Assembly (NCBI GenBank): GCA_021186555.1
Contig: JAJKFL010000014.1
Span: 27,234,033-27,298,032, forward strand
Length of the DNA: 64,000 nt
From: Reticulitermes speratus
Lineage: Eukaryota > Arthropoda > Insecta > Blattodea > Rhinotermitidae
Reading direction: 5' to 3'
The notes below the pieces were generated by a model. The model saw nothing but the letters and a program-made list of their open reading frames with translations, made no database searches and was not told the DNA's origin. This document shows, in pieces, positions 43,021 through 54,434 of this stretch (position 1 is the stretch's first letter; each line of letters opens with the position of its first letter). The translations under genes were made by a program, and so were the position numbers.

Positions 43021-43334
43021 TTTCTAGTTGCATCATGACTTCCGGGAAGTTGGCTTATAGGCCTACATGTAATATCTTTGAAAAGGAAAACCTCTATTGT
43101 GCGCTTCGAGTTCCTTGTCTGTTATTATGATTTGCAATGCAATAAGCTTAATAATACAGCGTTCTTCTGTGTGTTAGTACGTTCATATAGACAGCAGTAC
43201 AGCCTTGGTTTTTTCTCCTTACTTACGCCATATTTCTGCCATATTGACATTACAAAGGATGGAGAAAATGACATAATAAAGAGATACAAAATTTCTGCCT
43301 TTCATCAAATGCTATTTGGGTAATAATATCAAGG

Positions 43335-43570
43335 AGACTAACATGAGTGGGACAAGTGGAAAATGAGAAATGCAAGAACAAATTTGACTTAAGAACAGAG
43401 GGCTTACGAGACGTAGAAATAGATAGAAGGTTAGTATCAAAGGATTTCAGAAACAGTGTGTTTTGACATGGATTGGGTTTATCTGGCGCTGTGGCTGGTT
43501 GTTGTGAACACTGTCATGAACTTCGGGTCCATCAAAAGGCAGACAATTTCTTGATTATCTGGCCGACCAC
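43335..43570 (+). pseudogene. LINE L1a-like 3' fragment, ancient
   Basis: AGGAGACTAACATGAGTGGG at the start, GGATTGGGTTTATCTGGCGC (DWVYLA-like) and GAACACTGTCATGAACTTCG (NTVMNFG) match the end of the L1a polyprotein. No usable frame remains. Confidence 0.65.
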
Positions 43571-43574
43571 CACC

Positions 43575-44035
43575 TTCTCACAAACTCTGCTGCAGGAAGT
43601 CAGTTCCATATTTCCATCCTAAACGAACTCTTTATCTGACGTCTTCAAAGCGATTGAAGGCAGTTTAACGTAATTTCCGAATAATCTACCGAGTTGGTAA
43701 TGAATATCTATTGAGACGCAGCCTTTGATAGGTCATATTTGTACTCAAAGTCGAAGCGTCTGATTGCCAGAAAAATAATCGCTCTAATCATTTTGCCTTT
43801 GTTCAGTATTTAAAACACGTGGTTTTTCACAAACCACCCCATCAGTTTTATTTTTAGGAATCTTTAACAAGGTATATCGCTTTATTTTATTTTTCCGTTC
43901 TGCTCACTTCACTCAAATGTTACGTGACGTGCGTAAAATTGTATGAGTTTTTTATATTATCTATGCCGTGTATTTTATCATAAATCTGATACTGACCAAC
44001 TAATGCACAAGAGAAGTGACATGTATGAAATGTAT
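43575..44035. other. Stretch without recognised genes
   Basis: No feature recognised. Confidence 0.5.
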
Positions 44036-44040
44036 TTCAG

Positions 44041-44086
44041 AACCCCTACATATGTTTCAGCAAGCAAGTTGCCATCTTAAGGGGTT
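44041..44086 (-). ncRNA. Hammerhead-like motif, core mutated
   Basis: On the minus strand: CCC, CTTAAGA (44075-44081), a GGCAA/TTGCT helix II, GAAAC (44054-44058), ATAT, GTA and GGGG (44043-44046). Helices I, II and III can all form as in the copy at 59175, but the conserved CTGA box reads CTTA. Probably an inactive relative. Confidence 0.5.
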
Positions 44087-44099
44087 TTTCAGCAGAAAA

Positions 44100-44600
44100 C
44101 TATAGGAACATTTTAGATCCAATTATACAGTAAATGGTTATACATTAAAAATTACAGAGCATACATATTTCATAGTCATAATTCACAAATATATAAATGT
44201 ACAATATTGAAGTTAAGAGTGGTAAAAAACTATACCTCTGGTGCAAGCAGTGGTTATAAATAAATATTGCACATTAAAAGCCCAGAATATATAAGGTCAA
44301 AAACATAGTTCCCATGGAACGATGCTGAAATATTAAAACATTAGAAAGTTAAGAGTGTTGAAATGATACTTTTTTTGGTTTTTATAATTGTTTTTAAGTG
44401 GTTTTGGGCCGTGCATACAAGCATCGTGATATATCTGGAGTAGATCTCGTCCTGTTTCGTTGTGTGTTACGCGTGTGATATTGTGGAATACGAGAAACAA
44501 CTCTTCTGTATGTGTCCTTCAAATTTCTCTTTCTCGGTAAAATTTACCTTCGGTGTAGCAGATTTAAATGTAGTGTTTCAAAGATATTTCCCCCGTTAAT
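44100..44600. other. Stretch without recognised genes
   Basis: No feature recognised. Confidence 0.5.
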
Positions 44601-44602
44601 AA

Positions 44603-45045
44603 TTAATTGACTCCAGTGAGCAGAGTCCTTCTTGAGTACCGAACAGTCCCTCAGCTAATCAAGAAACTCCACGCATTTTATGTAACCCGAATGTTTATTA
44701 CCATGTTCAAGACAGCCCGCCATTTATCCGTGTCCGATCCATATCAAACCAATCTACGCCGACCCAACCGCTTTCTTTAAAATCAATGTAAATACTATCC
44801 TGCCTTCTATTCCTAGGTATTTCAAGCAGTCTGTTTCTTTCAGGTGTCGGCCCCAAAACCTGTATGCATTTCTCTTCTGTCCCATGCGTACCACATGCAC
44901 CGCCCATCTGATCCTCCTTGATTTCATCACCCAAAATAAAGAATGTTTCCACGTTTTGAACTATCTTGATACGAGTATTTTGTTTATGTTCTGCATTCTA
45001 TTGACGAGACATGAATACATGCTTAGTTTCTCACTACTTGCTTTA
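44603..45045 (-). pseudogene. LINE L1a 3' fragment, decayed
   Basis: The plus strand carries the L1a tail (GAGCAGAGTCCTTCTTGAGT, CATTTTATGTAACCCGAATG). The minus frame 44707-44952 reads MGGACGTHGTEEKCIQVLGPTPERN and ends GWVGVDWFDMDRTRINGG, a scrambled relative of the L1a C-terminus. Confidence 0.8.
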
Positions 45046-45087
45046 TACCACCGTCCTTACTAATAATATATATAAATAATAACCATG

Positions 45088-45176
45088 TCTCGACAGCCTT
45101 ATATGGGCTTGGGCCTCATCTTTCCGAGGTTACTGGGTCTTGTGCATTTGCGGCAGTGAGTGACCAGCCCACTGGC
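45088..45176 (-). repeat. SINE type S1, 3' fragment
   Basis: CTCGACAGCCTTATATGGGC then CTTGGGCCTCATC and GAGTGACCAGCCC are the complement of the S1 3' half. Confidence 0.65.
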
Positions 45177-45475
45177 CGCGCTGTTCGACTCAATCCTGAT
45201 GTGACTGCCAGAGCCATCTGGCAGTCTGTCAGGAGACTTGGGTGAGAAATGGCCGCTGAATTTTGCTTACGAGCATTACTAGTTCTATTCATGCCCGTAA
45301 GGTTCTTTTACATGCCGTAAATCTAAGACATGGGACCGACGGCTTTACTTCCCCTCCGAAGGAAGTGGTGCTCCGGATTTTTATCACCCTTAAAAATCCA
45401 TCGCCCTCGGTCGGGATCTAACCCGCGAACCTTGGGTCCAGTGGCGAGCACGCTAACCACTAGCGACTAATAAAA
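45177..45475 (-). repeat. SINE type S5 (tRNA-derived)
   Basis: Minus-strand head CGCTAGTGGTTAGCGTGCTC and B box GCGGGTTAGATCCCGACC. The body has GATGGATTTTTAAGGGTGA, GGAGCACCACTTCCTTCGG and a short CTGCCAGATGGCTCTGGCAG hairpin. The only copy of this type in the window. Confidence 0.7.
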
Positions 45476-45479
45476 CTTC

Positions 45480-46655
45480 TGTGCCTTCCCTGTTTCAGAA
45501 ATACCTGAATCTTCTGCGTTATTATTTATTCATATGTCAGTTACATTCAGTTTGTGTATGAACATTTCGCAATCTTTACCCAAGCACTGTGGCAAACTCT
45601 GTGGTTACGTGCTTCAGGAAAATTGCGCTTCCTGGAAGATACTAATTTTGTAAATGCCGTATACAGCACATAACATTCCTACACAGGAAATGAAATTATG
45701 AAACCTCTGCATCATGCGGTCCGCGTAAGGTAATCTGTGACACATGGTGCCATGTGCCTTATCGGGTGGGTGTGAGTGGAATTGCAGGTAATACGAGAAG
45801 CATTTGGACGATATTTGATAGCAGCTCGTAAATTGGTAGAGAGAAAACAGGAGTAACGCTTCCAAGTTAAATATTAGGTTAAACTTGTAATTAATTACTT
45901 ATTATTACAACTACTGCTATTAAAGTTTATTATTATTATTATTATTATTATCATTATTATTAAAAAATTAATCTACTAACACTTAAGGTCGTTTTATGAT
46001 GTCTTTATCTTTACACATATATAATTTTTATGTTGTCATTTTCTCTTATTTTTATCTACTTTTTTAGTAAATTATATTGTATTTCTGTTTTGCATTGTTA
46101 TTAATTCCGTCTGTCTGTAAAGATATCGATTCAGGATTTGTATTCAGGACAAATTGATTTCAAGCAATCATCCATAAGTTTAAATATACTCTTATTAGTC
46201 ATTCTTTTTGTCACGTGACGTTACTTCTTCATGTTCTCTCTTTTCTGTTTCTTTTCGTATATGAGCTGTCATTTGATTGCTTTTTACGTTCCTGCACTCT
46301 TTCGGTAATTGATTTTATGGTTGTTGTGACAGCATATTAATAATATACAATTGAATTATCATTTGTTGCGTCGTTTAACATTAATAGACCAATACAGATC
46401 ATAACGTAAATTAAACAAACGTCAGACTGCTGTGTCAAATATTTTAACTGATTAAAGGCGTTAAAATCAGTGTAATTTTCTGTCTTTCCTTTTGTGAGTA
46501 AGAAACTTGACTTGTCACCATACGGGAAGGAAATGAAGTAGGCGTGTTTAAAAACAAATTGCTTAGGAGCATATTTAGGCCCAGAGAAAGAAAGGAACAG
46601 GAGGCTAAAATAATTTGCATAATGAGGAGCCTCAAAATTTCTACTCTTCACCAAA
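45480..46655. other. 1.2-kb stretch; (ATT)n at 45929-45960
   Basis: The minus frame 46337-46675 (112 codons) and 45614-45865 (83 codons) have no recognisable domain. Confidence 0.5.
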
Positions 46656-46659
46656 TAGT

Positions 46660-46915
46660 GTATAATGGTAATCAAGTCAACAAGTGGAAGTTGGGCGAGA
46701 AAAGTAGCGTATAAAGTGTGGTCAGAAAATTTGAAGGAAATGTGATGGGACGCCTACTTATAGATTGGCAGGTAATATTAAAGTGGAACAAAGAAAATGG
46801 TGTGAGAATTTGAATTGGATTAAAGTGGCTCAGGAGAATATCCAGTGGCGGTCTCTTGTGAGCAAGGTAGTAAATTTTCAAGTTCCATAAAACGCAGAAG
46901 ATTTTTGACTAACTT
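46660..46915 (+). pseudogene. LINE-like C-terminal remnant, ancient
   Basis: GTGGCTCAGGAGAATATCCAGTGGCG...AAATTTTCAAGTTCC has the layout of the L1a end (W-I-x-VAQ-D-R-x-RW...V-NF-V-P). Weak and heavily diverged. Confidence 0.45.
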
Positions 46916-46919
46916 TGCG

Positions 46920-47778
46920 ACTAATAACTTATCAAGAAACATTCTCCCCCATGGATTACACACTTAGCAACATTAAACTTTAATAAACACGTATGTTTTT
47001 GATTCCCTGAGGATTATTTCGTCGGCATTCGTAACGCGCTTTGTTCTTGATCACCTGGTAACTACTCAAATGCTCTTTTGTATTATATGCTACTTCATTG
47101 TGCTTAACAGTACCGACCTTACTCATCAAGGTGAAGATTTGTTGGTTTACGTGAGTTTTTAAAACGGCTTCGTAATTTTAGAGTTGATGCAATAGCAATT
47201 ATACTACTACCAACTTATAAGCTTTAGCTTGTCCTTCCGTAAGGAATTTCACGTTTGCGTTTCGGAAATTCATCTGCTTGTAGTCGAAGGGAAATTTAAC
47301 GGAATGGATATGCGACCTGTGAAAGACGTAAGGTCTGCACAGTAATGTTGATAAAGATTTAAGCCTTTTATGATACCACGTCTTGTTAGCTGGTGAACAG
47401 TTACTGAACTACACGTACTATAGAAAACTTGGAACCTTCAAACGCATTCTAATTATTTATTCTCCTTTGGAATCATGCATGATACCTGCAGTCGGACGAA
47501 CAGTCCTGAAAACGTGCATTTCAATGCCTGTCACATCCCCTATAATATCCATTGATAAGAAAAACAAAATTGCTCATTTAGTAATGATAATATTACGAGT
47601 CCTGTTAGAATTCGCCTGGAAAGCATTTTCTTCTTATTTCTATCATGTGCCCACTTTTTTTCTTTAGTTAACCACTCTACTAACTTTACCTTCTCCCCTA
47701 TTTTCTCAGTTAAACCAGTTAAGTTACATCTCTGTCCTGCAGACGGCACACTTATGAATATAACATATTAATCTAATT
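46920..47778. other. 0.85-kb stretch without recognised genes
   Basis: Frames at 47383-47667 (plus) and 47540-47749 (minus) have no recognisable domain. Confidence 0.5.
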
Positions 47779-47779
47779 A

Positions 47780-47838
47780 ATCTTTGTAGATCATCATCAT
47801 CGTGATGGATGATGATGGTAATGATAATCTACAAAGAG
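47780..47838. repeat. Inverted repeat with ATC/GAT-rich core
   Basis: AATCTTTGTAGATCATCATC pairs with GATGATGATGG...GATAATCTACAAAG, forming a near-palindrome of about 58 bp. Confidence 0.85.
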
Positions 47839-47956
47839 CATAAGGACGGTATAACACACGCACATAGTCAACCATAAACCATCTGTTGTATGTATATATG
47901 TATATGTGCTTATAGTTTTATCATATCTGTATGTCTATCTGAATGCCCCCGCTCGC

Positions 47957-47957
47957 G

Positions 47958-48019
<62 letters not shown>

Positions 48020-48020
48020 A
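47957..48020. repeat. (GT)n microsatellite
   Basis: About 30 GT units. Overlapping open frames (poly-CV) are translations of it. Confidence 0.97.
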
Positions 48021-48024
48021 GTTT

Positions 48025-49585
48025 GCCCTCCTTACCTTTTTACTTTCAGTATGCGAATTTCGTATGTCTGAGTGACACTAGTGTTACTGAGTGTATGATC
48101 CTCAAATGTTATGTCATCACCGATGTATCCAATGTGTGTTGCTGATGCTGTGGTTGTGTAATTTTATACAATGCAAAACACGACATGGTAGCAGCAGGAA
48201 ATCTAATTTCTATGTCATCAGGAAAATAAAGTGTAGTGAATAAAATATGGTGTACCCTGTTAGTTTATTTTTCTGCTGTACTGAAGTACACGGTAATAAT
48301 GTGTTAAAAATTCCGATACAATGTTTGTAATCAGTGAATCGTTAGAATTTGGCATATGCCGTAAATTTGGCGCTTAGATAGACGGGAAAATTGTCTACAA
48401 ATTCCGTAAGACCTGTGTTGATTTTGTTAAATTTTATATAGATATTGACTGTGCGATATTATTTTAGTAAACTTTACAGTAATTGGTAAACTCTTGAAGA
48501 GGAAATTGTCTACAAATACCGGATATTGAATTCCATAATTAGTTCTGTATTTCTTTCGAGCCCCATCGTAGACATGAAAGACATGAAAAGAAGCAGGGAT
48601 TATAGGGTCTTCCCACAAATTTTAGTTTCTTATCTGCTCCAGGTTAGTACGTTTTAATATCAGCTACTCACAGATAATACTTACTACGCAGATCGAGTTA
48701 CGAAAAAAAAATTCCTTTCTCAAGTAGATGAGCAGTTTTGTAGTATGAGAGCGTCAAATGGTCTTCACTAGCTGCAGGAAGAGATGCAGGTGAGAGGGGC
48801 TGTTTGACTTTGGTAACTGCTTACAGGTTTTGCAATTGTTTGAATATCACTAGTGCTGATAGACTTTTTTATAACTTTGTATTAGTTAATAATAGAAGAT
48901 GACAATGTAGCTGTATAGCGCATACATATTGAGCAGCAGGGGCTTATAAATTTATGGAATACACTCTGCTGTCATCCAAACAATATTAATGAAGGTCAGC
49001 TTATTCAACACTTTTTATTGCTTCTTTTTTATGAAACCAGTTTATGTGCAGTCTATAATACGTTTGGTGTCTAACAGATACTTACCCAAGAAGGCCAAAG
49101 GATTATTAAGTATCTCTAGTAATTTAATGAATATCGTTTGAAATACAGCAGTTGTAATGCGTTGAGATAAATTACACGGAATTCGATTCGAGTGCTTTAT
49201 AAATGTAAGTGTGGAGTACTACCGTTACACATCCTTGACGACAAGTCATTAAAATTTCCTCGAATATTTGCAAGAAAAAAATTTATAAAATTAAGGCTCA
49301 ACACATTTGACTAATACAAATCAGAACTCCTAAACTCAGTACGAAGTCAACTACTAAACAGCATACTTTATTTTTTATATTAACCTCGTTTTAGTAAAAA
49401 ATTTCCTCCGGAATTGAAGGTGTAAATTTCGGAAATAAACTAGAAAAAGTTGAAATATTAGATGCAATTAAATTGAAGGGTAACATAGACAATACTGAAA
49501 ATTATGGAAGATAAAAAAGATGAAATTGTTCCTTTGCGCGCTTTGAAGGCACACAAGGATTGTGGATGTATAGTTTCACCATTCT
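48025..49585. other. 1.5-kb stretch without recognised genes
   Basis: No domain or repeat family recognised. Confidence 0.55.
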
Positions 49586-49594
49586 TATCTCGGC

Positions 49595-49805
49595 ACAAAT
49601 GGAGCTGAGTGATTAGCTTCACGCCACGGCCACTTCACCCCTGTGGAAAGGACCCCCATTACCCATTTAATAGGAGACTGGGTAGATTTCAGAGCCGGTC
49701 TGGACGCTTTGGGTAAGATAAAACTCCCTTTGCCGGAAATTGGACCCCGGATCGTGCAGCCCAAACTAGTCAATATACCAACCGCGCTATCCCTTATCCT
49801 TACTG
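49595..49805 (-). repeat. SINE type S2
   Basis: The plus strand shows GATTAGCTTCACGCCACGGC, ACCCATTTAATAGGAGACTG, TTGCCGGAAATTGGACCCCG and CAACCGCGCTATCCCTTA, the complement of the S2 body and head. The 163-codon frame 49643-50134 starts on it. Confidence 0.82.
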
Positions 49806-49889
49806 GGGCAGAAAGAAATGTTTTGTTGATTGAAGTGTTGTTGTTTAGTAAAGTCAACCCTCCCAGTTTTGCAGCTGTTTTGGTTACGT

Positions 49890-50050
49890 TGCCTTTTGGG
49901 TACGAAGATTACCGTCGTCTGTGGTATGATGCCATGTCGGAGGAACACACTGCCTTCATGTTAATGGTAGTCAGAATACACTGCCCTGGAGGTGGAGGAA
50001 GTAGTTGTCGTCGGAACTCTGATATGTGCATACCAAACTACAAGACACTT
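49890..50050 (+). repeat. TDVSEE-type dispersed repeat
   Basis: TATGATGCCATGTCGGAGGA then ACACACTGCCTTCATG reads DAMSEEHTAFM and belongs to the dispersed repeat seen at 20735 and 42870. With the S2 SINE upstream it accounts for most of the open frame 49643-50134. Confidence 0.5.
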
Positions 50051-50177
50051 ATCCCAGAAGACAGTAACTTTCATAAGATATGTTTAAGGATTATGAGATT
50101 ATTGTGGCCAAATTTAAAATGTAATTGCCTTTAGTATTCACTTACATGCTTACTTAAAGAAACCAATATTTGTTTTA

Positions 50178-50402
50178 TTGAAGGGCCCCGCAGCAGATGC
50201 TACGGAAGCACCGCAGCTTCAAGGCTTATTGTGCAACCCTGTGATGAAGATGATGAGGTTTTTTCTGTTTTTCCATTTTAATGGAGCACCGATGAAATGA
50301 AATTGACAGGGGAAAACCGAAGTACTCGGAGAAAACCCTGTCCCAGTGCCACTTTATCCACCACAAATCCGACATGGACCTCCGCGGTGAGAGAACCAGT
50401 AA
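50178..50402 (-). repeat. SINE type S3, head partly deleted
   Basis: GGGCCCCGCAGCAGATGCTA through the body to CACAAATCCGACATGGACC, then directly CTCCGCGGTGAGAGAACC. The segment holding the B box (TGACCCGGGATCGAACC... in other copies) is missing. Confidence 0.88.
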
Positions 50403-50404
50403 TT

Positions 50405-50812
50405 TAATAAACATTTCTGAGTACTACGTTTTGTCTTATTTGGACTGGTAAGGTGTTTTTATAAACATCAGTAATATTTTTTCTAACCATGGTCGCATGA
50501 CTTCAAACAAAGTTACGTAAATGCATTAGCATATCAAACACGTCGCCTTGAATATATTTGTACATCCCGTGTCATAAGCTCCAGCGCCCACGCACTTTCC
50601 TTAAAATATAATGAAACGGGGGGAGGGAAAAGAGGTAAAATTCTGTTAAGGAACTAAGTGAGTTTAATTCATTAAAAAGATTTCATCTTTTGATGAAAAG
50701 GCCTGTGAGAGATCTAGAGGTTACTTTTTCATTATTTCTTTGTACGTTAATAAAAGTGTGTGGAATTTGATCATTGTCCCAGCTGAGTTTAGTAAGTTCG
50801 CCATAGAACAGG
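50405..50812. other. Stretch without recognised genes
   Basis: No feature recognised. Confidence 0.5.
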
Positions 50813-50814
50813 CC

Positions 50815-51045
50815 ATGAAGGCCTAGAGATGAAGTGGAGGTACAGCTTTACTCTTTATTTAAACTCGCCGGCCGCTTTACCCCCGGGAAAGAGACCCGGT
50901 ACCCATTGTACAGGATGCTGGGTAGGCCCAATGGCCGGTCTTGACGGGTACGGAACATCTCGCCCTCACCGGGAATCCATCCCCGCACCGTCCAGCCCGT
51001 AGCGAGTCGATATACCGACTGCGCTATTATACCGGCCCATTCCCA
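50815..51045 (-). repeat. SINE type S2, complete
   Basis: On the minus strand GGCCGGTATAATAGCGCAGT is the head and GATGGATTCCCGGTGAGGG the B-box region, followed by CCAGCATCCTG, AATGGGTACCGGGTCTC and CGGGGGTAAAGCGGCC. A well-preserved S2 copy. Confidence 0.88.
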
Positions 51046-51263
51046 GCTCACTACTTTGCATGTTTCCCAGTTGTACAAATGACGTGTATTTATTTTAAAA
51101 TAAAATGACTTATGTATGTTTTCTAAGGAGTTATCACCTAATTACAGGCTCTGTGTACTTTAAATGTGTCGGATGTAGCAACCAGGATTTCTTTCATAGC
51201 CACTTATGCAGTTTCTGACTTAGAAACAGTATTTCATATGTAATTTGTAGGTACATTTATTGC

Positions 51264-51530
51264 ATAACGGACTGCATACAGCAGAGTCATTTTTGAGAGG
51301 CTCGTAGTTCCTCAGCTACTCAAGACTTTCTTCTCATTTTATGGAACCGGAACTTTCAGAGGAGTCCGCTAGTTTTCCTGTCCTGAACCAGATTAATCCA
51401 GTACACGCCCTCCCATCCTGGTTCTTTAAGATCCATTTCAATATTATCCTCCCTGCTACACTTAAGTCTTCCAACCTACCTCTTTCCTTTATATTTCCCC
51501 ACAAAATCATTTATTCATTCCTGCTTCCCA
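51264..51530 (-). pseudogene. LINE L1a 3' fragment
   Basis: CAGCAGAGTCATTTTTGAGA, CATTTTATGGAACCGGAAC, CCAGATTAATCCAGTACACG and TCCATTTCAATATTATCC match the L1a 3' end in minus orientation. Confidence 0.8.
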
Positions 51531-51589
51531 CCTGTTTACCATATAATGACATAACGACAGTAATAACAATAAGAATGAGCTTCCACTAA

Positions 51590-51722
51590 GTATTATTTGG
51601 GTAATCAAATCGAGGAGGATACAGTGGATGGAACTGTAGTACGCATCCTTATGAAATTTTATTCGGGAACCCGTGAATATAAGGCATATTTGGGAGGCTG
51701 ATATTCAAATGGATCTTAGATA
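51590..51722 (+). pseudogene. LINE L1a-like fragment in opposite orientation
   Basis: AGTATTATTTGGGTAATCAA and GAGGAGGATACAGTGG then ATTCAAATGGATCTTAGA resemble the L1a C-terminal coding segment on the plus strand, facing the fragment at 51264-51530. Confidence 0.5.
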
Positions 51723-51741
51723 AACGCAGTGCGAGAGTGTA

Positions 51742-53101
51742 CACGTGTCCGAGAAGTCACGTTACACCTGAATGAAAGAAATATTTATTTGTATATATAC
51801 CTATTAATTTATTTATCCTATTTATTTATTTATGTCTGCGTTTTATGACTTGCGTGATTTTACGTGACTTGGCAACACTGTGTGGCAATGAACATGTGAC
51901 AAAGCCGCGACGAGCCAACACCCAAGGTCGTATTTTCTCATTACTAGTTAGGCCTATGTGTTATGCGACGTTGACAGTGACATATATTGGCATTTATTCC
52001 ACTGAGGAGCTTTTGGGTGCATAAAAAGACATCACAGGTCAGACGATGAATCAAGTGATGACACCATTTCAGCAGAGGTGTATCAAGCTACCTCCGCGCA
52101 GAGCCGCTCTTTTATCATGGAAATAACGCGCATTTTCGTAAGGGAATGTGAAAACTTCTCGTCGGAGCAGTCTGCCAATATCCCGAACGGTGACTTGTGC
52201 TGCTGTTGCAGCCTCCTTTGAACAGTCACCCTGTAAGTCCGCACGGAAACAAGCAGCGGAACTTGAAGTACCGCGTTCGACCGTGTCTGGCCACACGAAG
52301 AGAGGCTTGACAATGAAGTCATTTCTACTAATGTCTGCAGACGAACTCAGCACTGCTGACACGAGTGATGTCACGAAGCATGTGCTTTGTTGTAGGAACG
52401 ATTTCCGACCGCCTTGTCCCGTGGGAAATTTCTCTTTTCAGACGAATTTGCAATTTAGCGCAATTTCCTACCTTTAACTGTTTTTTTTTTTTTTGCGTCA
52501 GAGTCTTCACTACACGACTGAGATGGAAGAACGCCCACCACATACGATGATATGGGCAGGTGTAGCTAGCAGTCATGTCATCGGCCTATATTTATTTGAC
52601 GGAACTGTCAATGGCGTTTCATAACTCGCAGTATTGAGGAGTTGTGTTATACCAGAGCCGAGCAACAGAGGGATCATGAAACAGGTGTGTTGTCAGCAAG
52701 ATTGTGCTCCAGCTTATTTCACCCTGACTGTGCATTAATTCCTCAATCTAGCATTCCCAGGCCGGTGGATTGGCCGTGGAACTGATCAGCCCCTTCGCCA
52801 CTGCCGTGGCCTCCACGCAGTCCCGACTTGACCACACCTGATAACAGCCCATGCGGAATAATAAAAGACAAAGTGGCAATGCGCCATAACAATACGAACG
52901 CTGAATTACGAGCCGCCTTTACTGGTGCCTGCGCCTCTATACCACCGCAAATGCTACGGAAGACGTCGCAGAGGACGTGGCGACATTTCAAGTTTTGTGC
53001 CGACCATGATGGTGCCGACGCTGATTCGCTGGATCCATAAAATGCAAGTGTGATGAAATAAATAAATACGTCAGGTGTATGGTGACTTCTCGGACACCAT
53101 G
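51742..53101 (+). mobile_element. mariner/Tc1-type transposon, ~1.36 kb, decayed
   Basis: The terminal inverted repeats match: left GTGTCCGAGAAGTCACGTTA(CACCT) at 51745-51769, right at 53073-53097 as its complement with about three differences. TA lies just outside both ends (51740-51741 and 53102-53103). The length is what is usual for mariner-like elements. The interior is a transposase with many frame breaks. Confidence 0.87.
52148..53040 (+). pseudogene. mariner/Tc1-type transposase, multiply frameshifted
   Basis: Pieces in successive frames give the order of a mariner/Tc1-like transposase. An HTH-like part with FEQSPCKSARKQAAELEVPRST lies at about 52215-52300. LFSDEFAI (Asp codon 52441-52443) holds the first catalytic residue, QQDCAPAYFTL (Asp codon 52700-52702) the second, and FPGRWIGRG follows. 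The C-terminal part DLTTPDNSPCGIIKDKVAMRH (Asp codon 52840-52842) continues to PPQMLRKTSQRTWRHFKFC and stops at 53038-53040. Stops and indels separate the pieces, and a T-run at 52482-52493 interrupts the first. It would have cut and pasted DNA; it cannot now. Confidence 0.85.
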
Positions 53102-53103
53102 TA

Positions 53104-53688
53104 GAATGGATTCATCTGGTTCTGGACACAGTACAGTAACAGGATGTTGTAAATGTGGTAAGTAAATATTGCTACATAATCGCGAGTGTGATTTATTGAC
53201 AAACTGAGCCCCTGTTTTCTGCGTCGCACATCTGTAGCAACCATAACACTGAAATCAGAAACTGTAGTAGAGACACCGGGCACCATGTAAGGTTATGTGC
53301 GTAGCATTCATAATTGTTGTTTTCGCTTAACTTGTTGCACTCCTCCGCCATACGCAATTGTTGGTTTCCACAGGAATGTATAGCGTCTGAATCTCGGGTC
53401 TTTCCAGTGTCGTGGCAGAATTTGCTCAGAGTAAGTCGACAGTCCGGCTGAACTGCGTTACGTTTTCCATTCTGTAAAACACGCGATTGGATAATTTTGG
53501 TAATTCAGTTACACATTTACGTGGTACAGGATTTTGCGTTTCGAAACATCGAATTAAGTTAATTTATTATGTTTTTGGGTTATATAACGCATTGTGTTAA
53601 ATCCGTAGGGAACTCCCAATGGTTGTGCAGTCATAACTAATCACCTGCTCCTATATCCTTTATTTCAGTAGAATAATACCAAATACGA
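53104..53688. other. Stretch without recognised genes
   Basis: No feature recognised. Confidence 0.5.
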
Positions 53689-53689
53689 G

Positions 53690-53990
53690 TAACTAATTGC
53701 ATGGCCTATCATATTTCTTGAGAAGCTAATAGTTCGTCAGCTACGTATAAAATTCCCCGCGTTTTGTGGATGTCAAAGCTGATTTCCGTGTTTTAAAACA
53801 ACCCGCCACCGATCCCTGCCAGATTAAATAATTCCACACCTTGTTGTCCAATTTCTATAAGATCCTTTTTAATATTGTTCTACAATGTGCGCCTTGATGT
53901 TCCAAAAATTTTCTTTCGTATTTCCAACAGAAACTCTGTATGCATTTTCCCGTCTGTCCCGTGCGTGCAACGTGCCACACACATCTGAGC
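53690..53990 (-). pseudogene. LINE L1a 3' fragment, diverged
   Basis: TAACTAATTGCATGG, TTTCTTGAGAAGCTAATAG, AACCCGCCACCGATCCCTG and CTCTGTATGCATTTTCCCG match the L1a end in minus orientation. Confidence 0.75.
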
Positions 53991-53994
53991 ATAT

Positions 53995-54430
53995 ATAAAA
54001 CACAACATACAATCATTTAAAAATTTTGAGTATGTAGAATGGTAGACCTACGTTATTTTGTTCAGTAGTTAATAGTGATTTTCTTAGTCAATATATTCAT
54101 GCTTAAAGAACCCAAAGAATCACCTGCCCCAACATAAACATCGGCTGTACCCTAATACAGTAATTAAATTTTACCATAAACTTGCATTCTGCAAGGAACA
54201 TGAAGTATGGTTTCCTTATTGGGGAAATTGCAAATGAAACCCGTGTTGGTCTCCCACCCACCGCGTTCTGAAATAGCGAATTCTTCGACGATTGGTGGGA
54301 CTTCTTGCAAGGAGTAGTGACGTAAATTGAGCCTTTAAAAGGTAAAGCAATCCCATTACAGGCCCGTAGGTTTCCAGAAGGTTGAGGCTTCCAGATTTCT
54401 AGACATTCGGTACATGAAGATGGCAAGGTT
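53995..54430. other. Stretch without recognised genes
   Basis: A minus frame (54103-54426, 107 codons) has no recognisable domain. Confidence 0.5.
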
Positions 54431-54434
54431 GTCA

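Noticed and set aside
49643-50134. 163-codon frame as a host gene
   Set aside because: It starts on the complement of SINE S2 and continues through a TDVSEE-type repeat.
52365-52576. Independent small genes on both strands
   Set aside because: They are frame pieces or shadows of the decayed mariner/Tc1 transposase.
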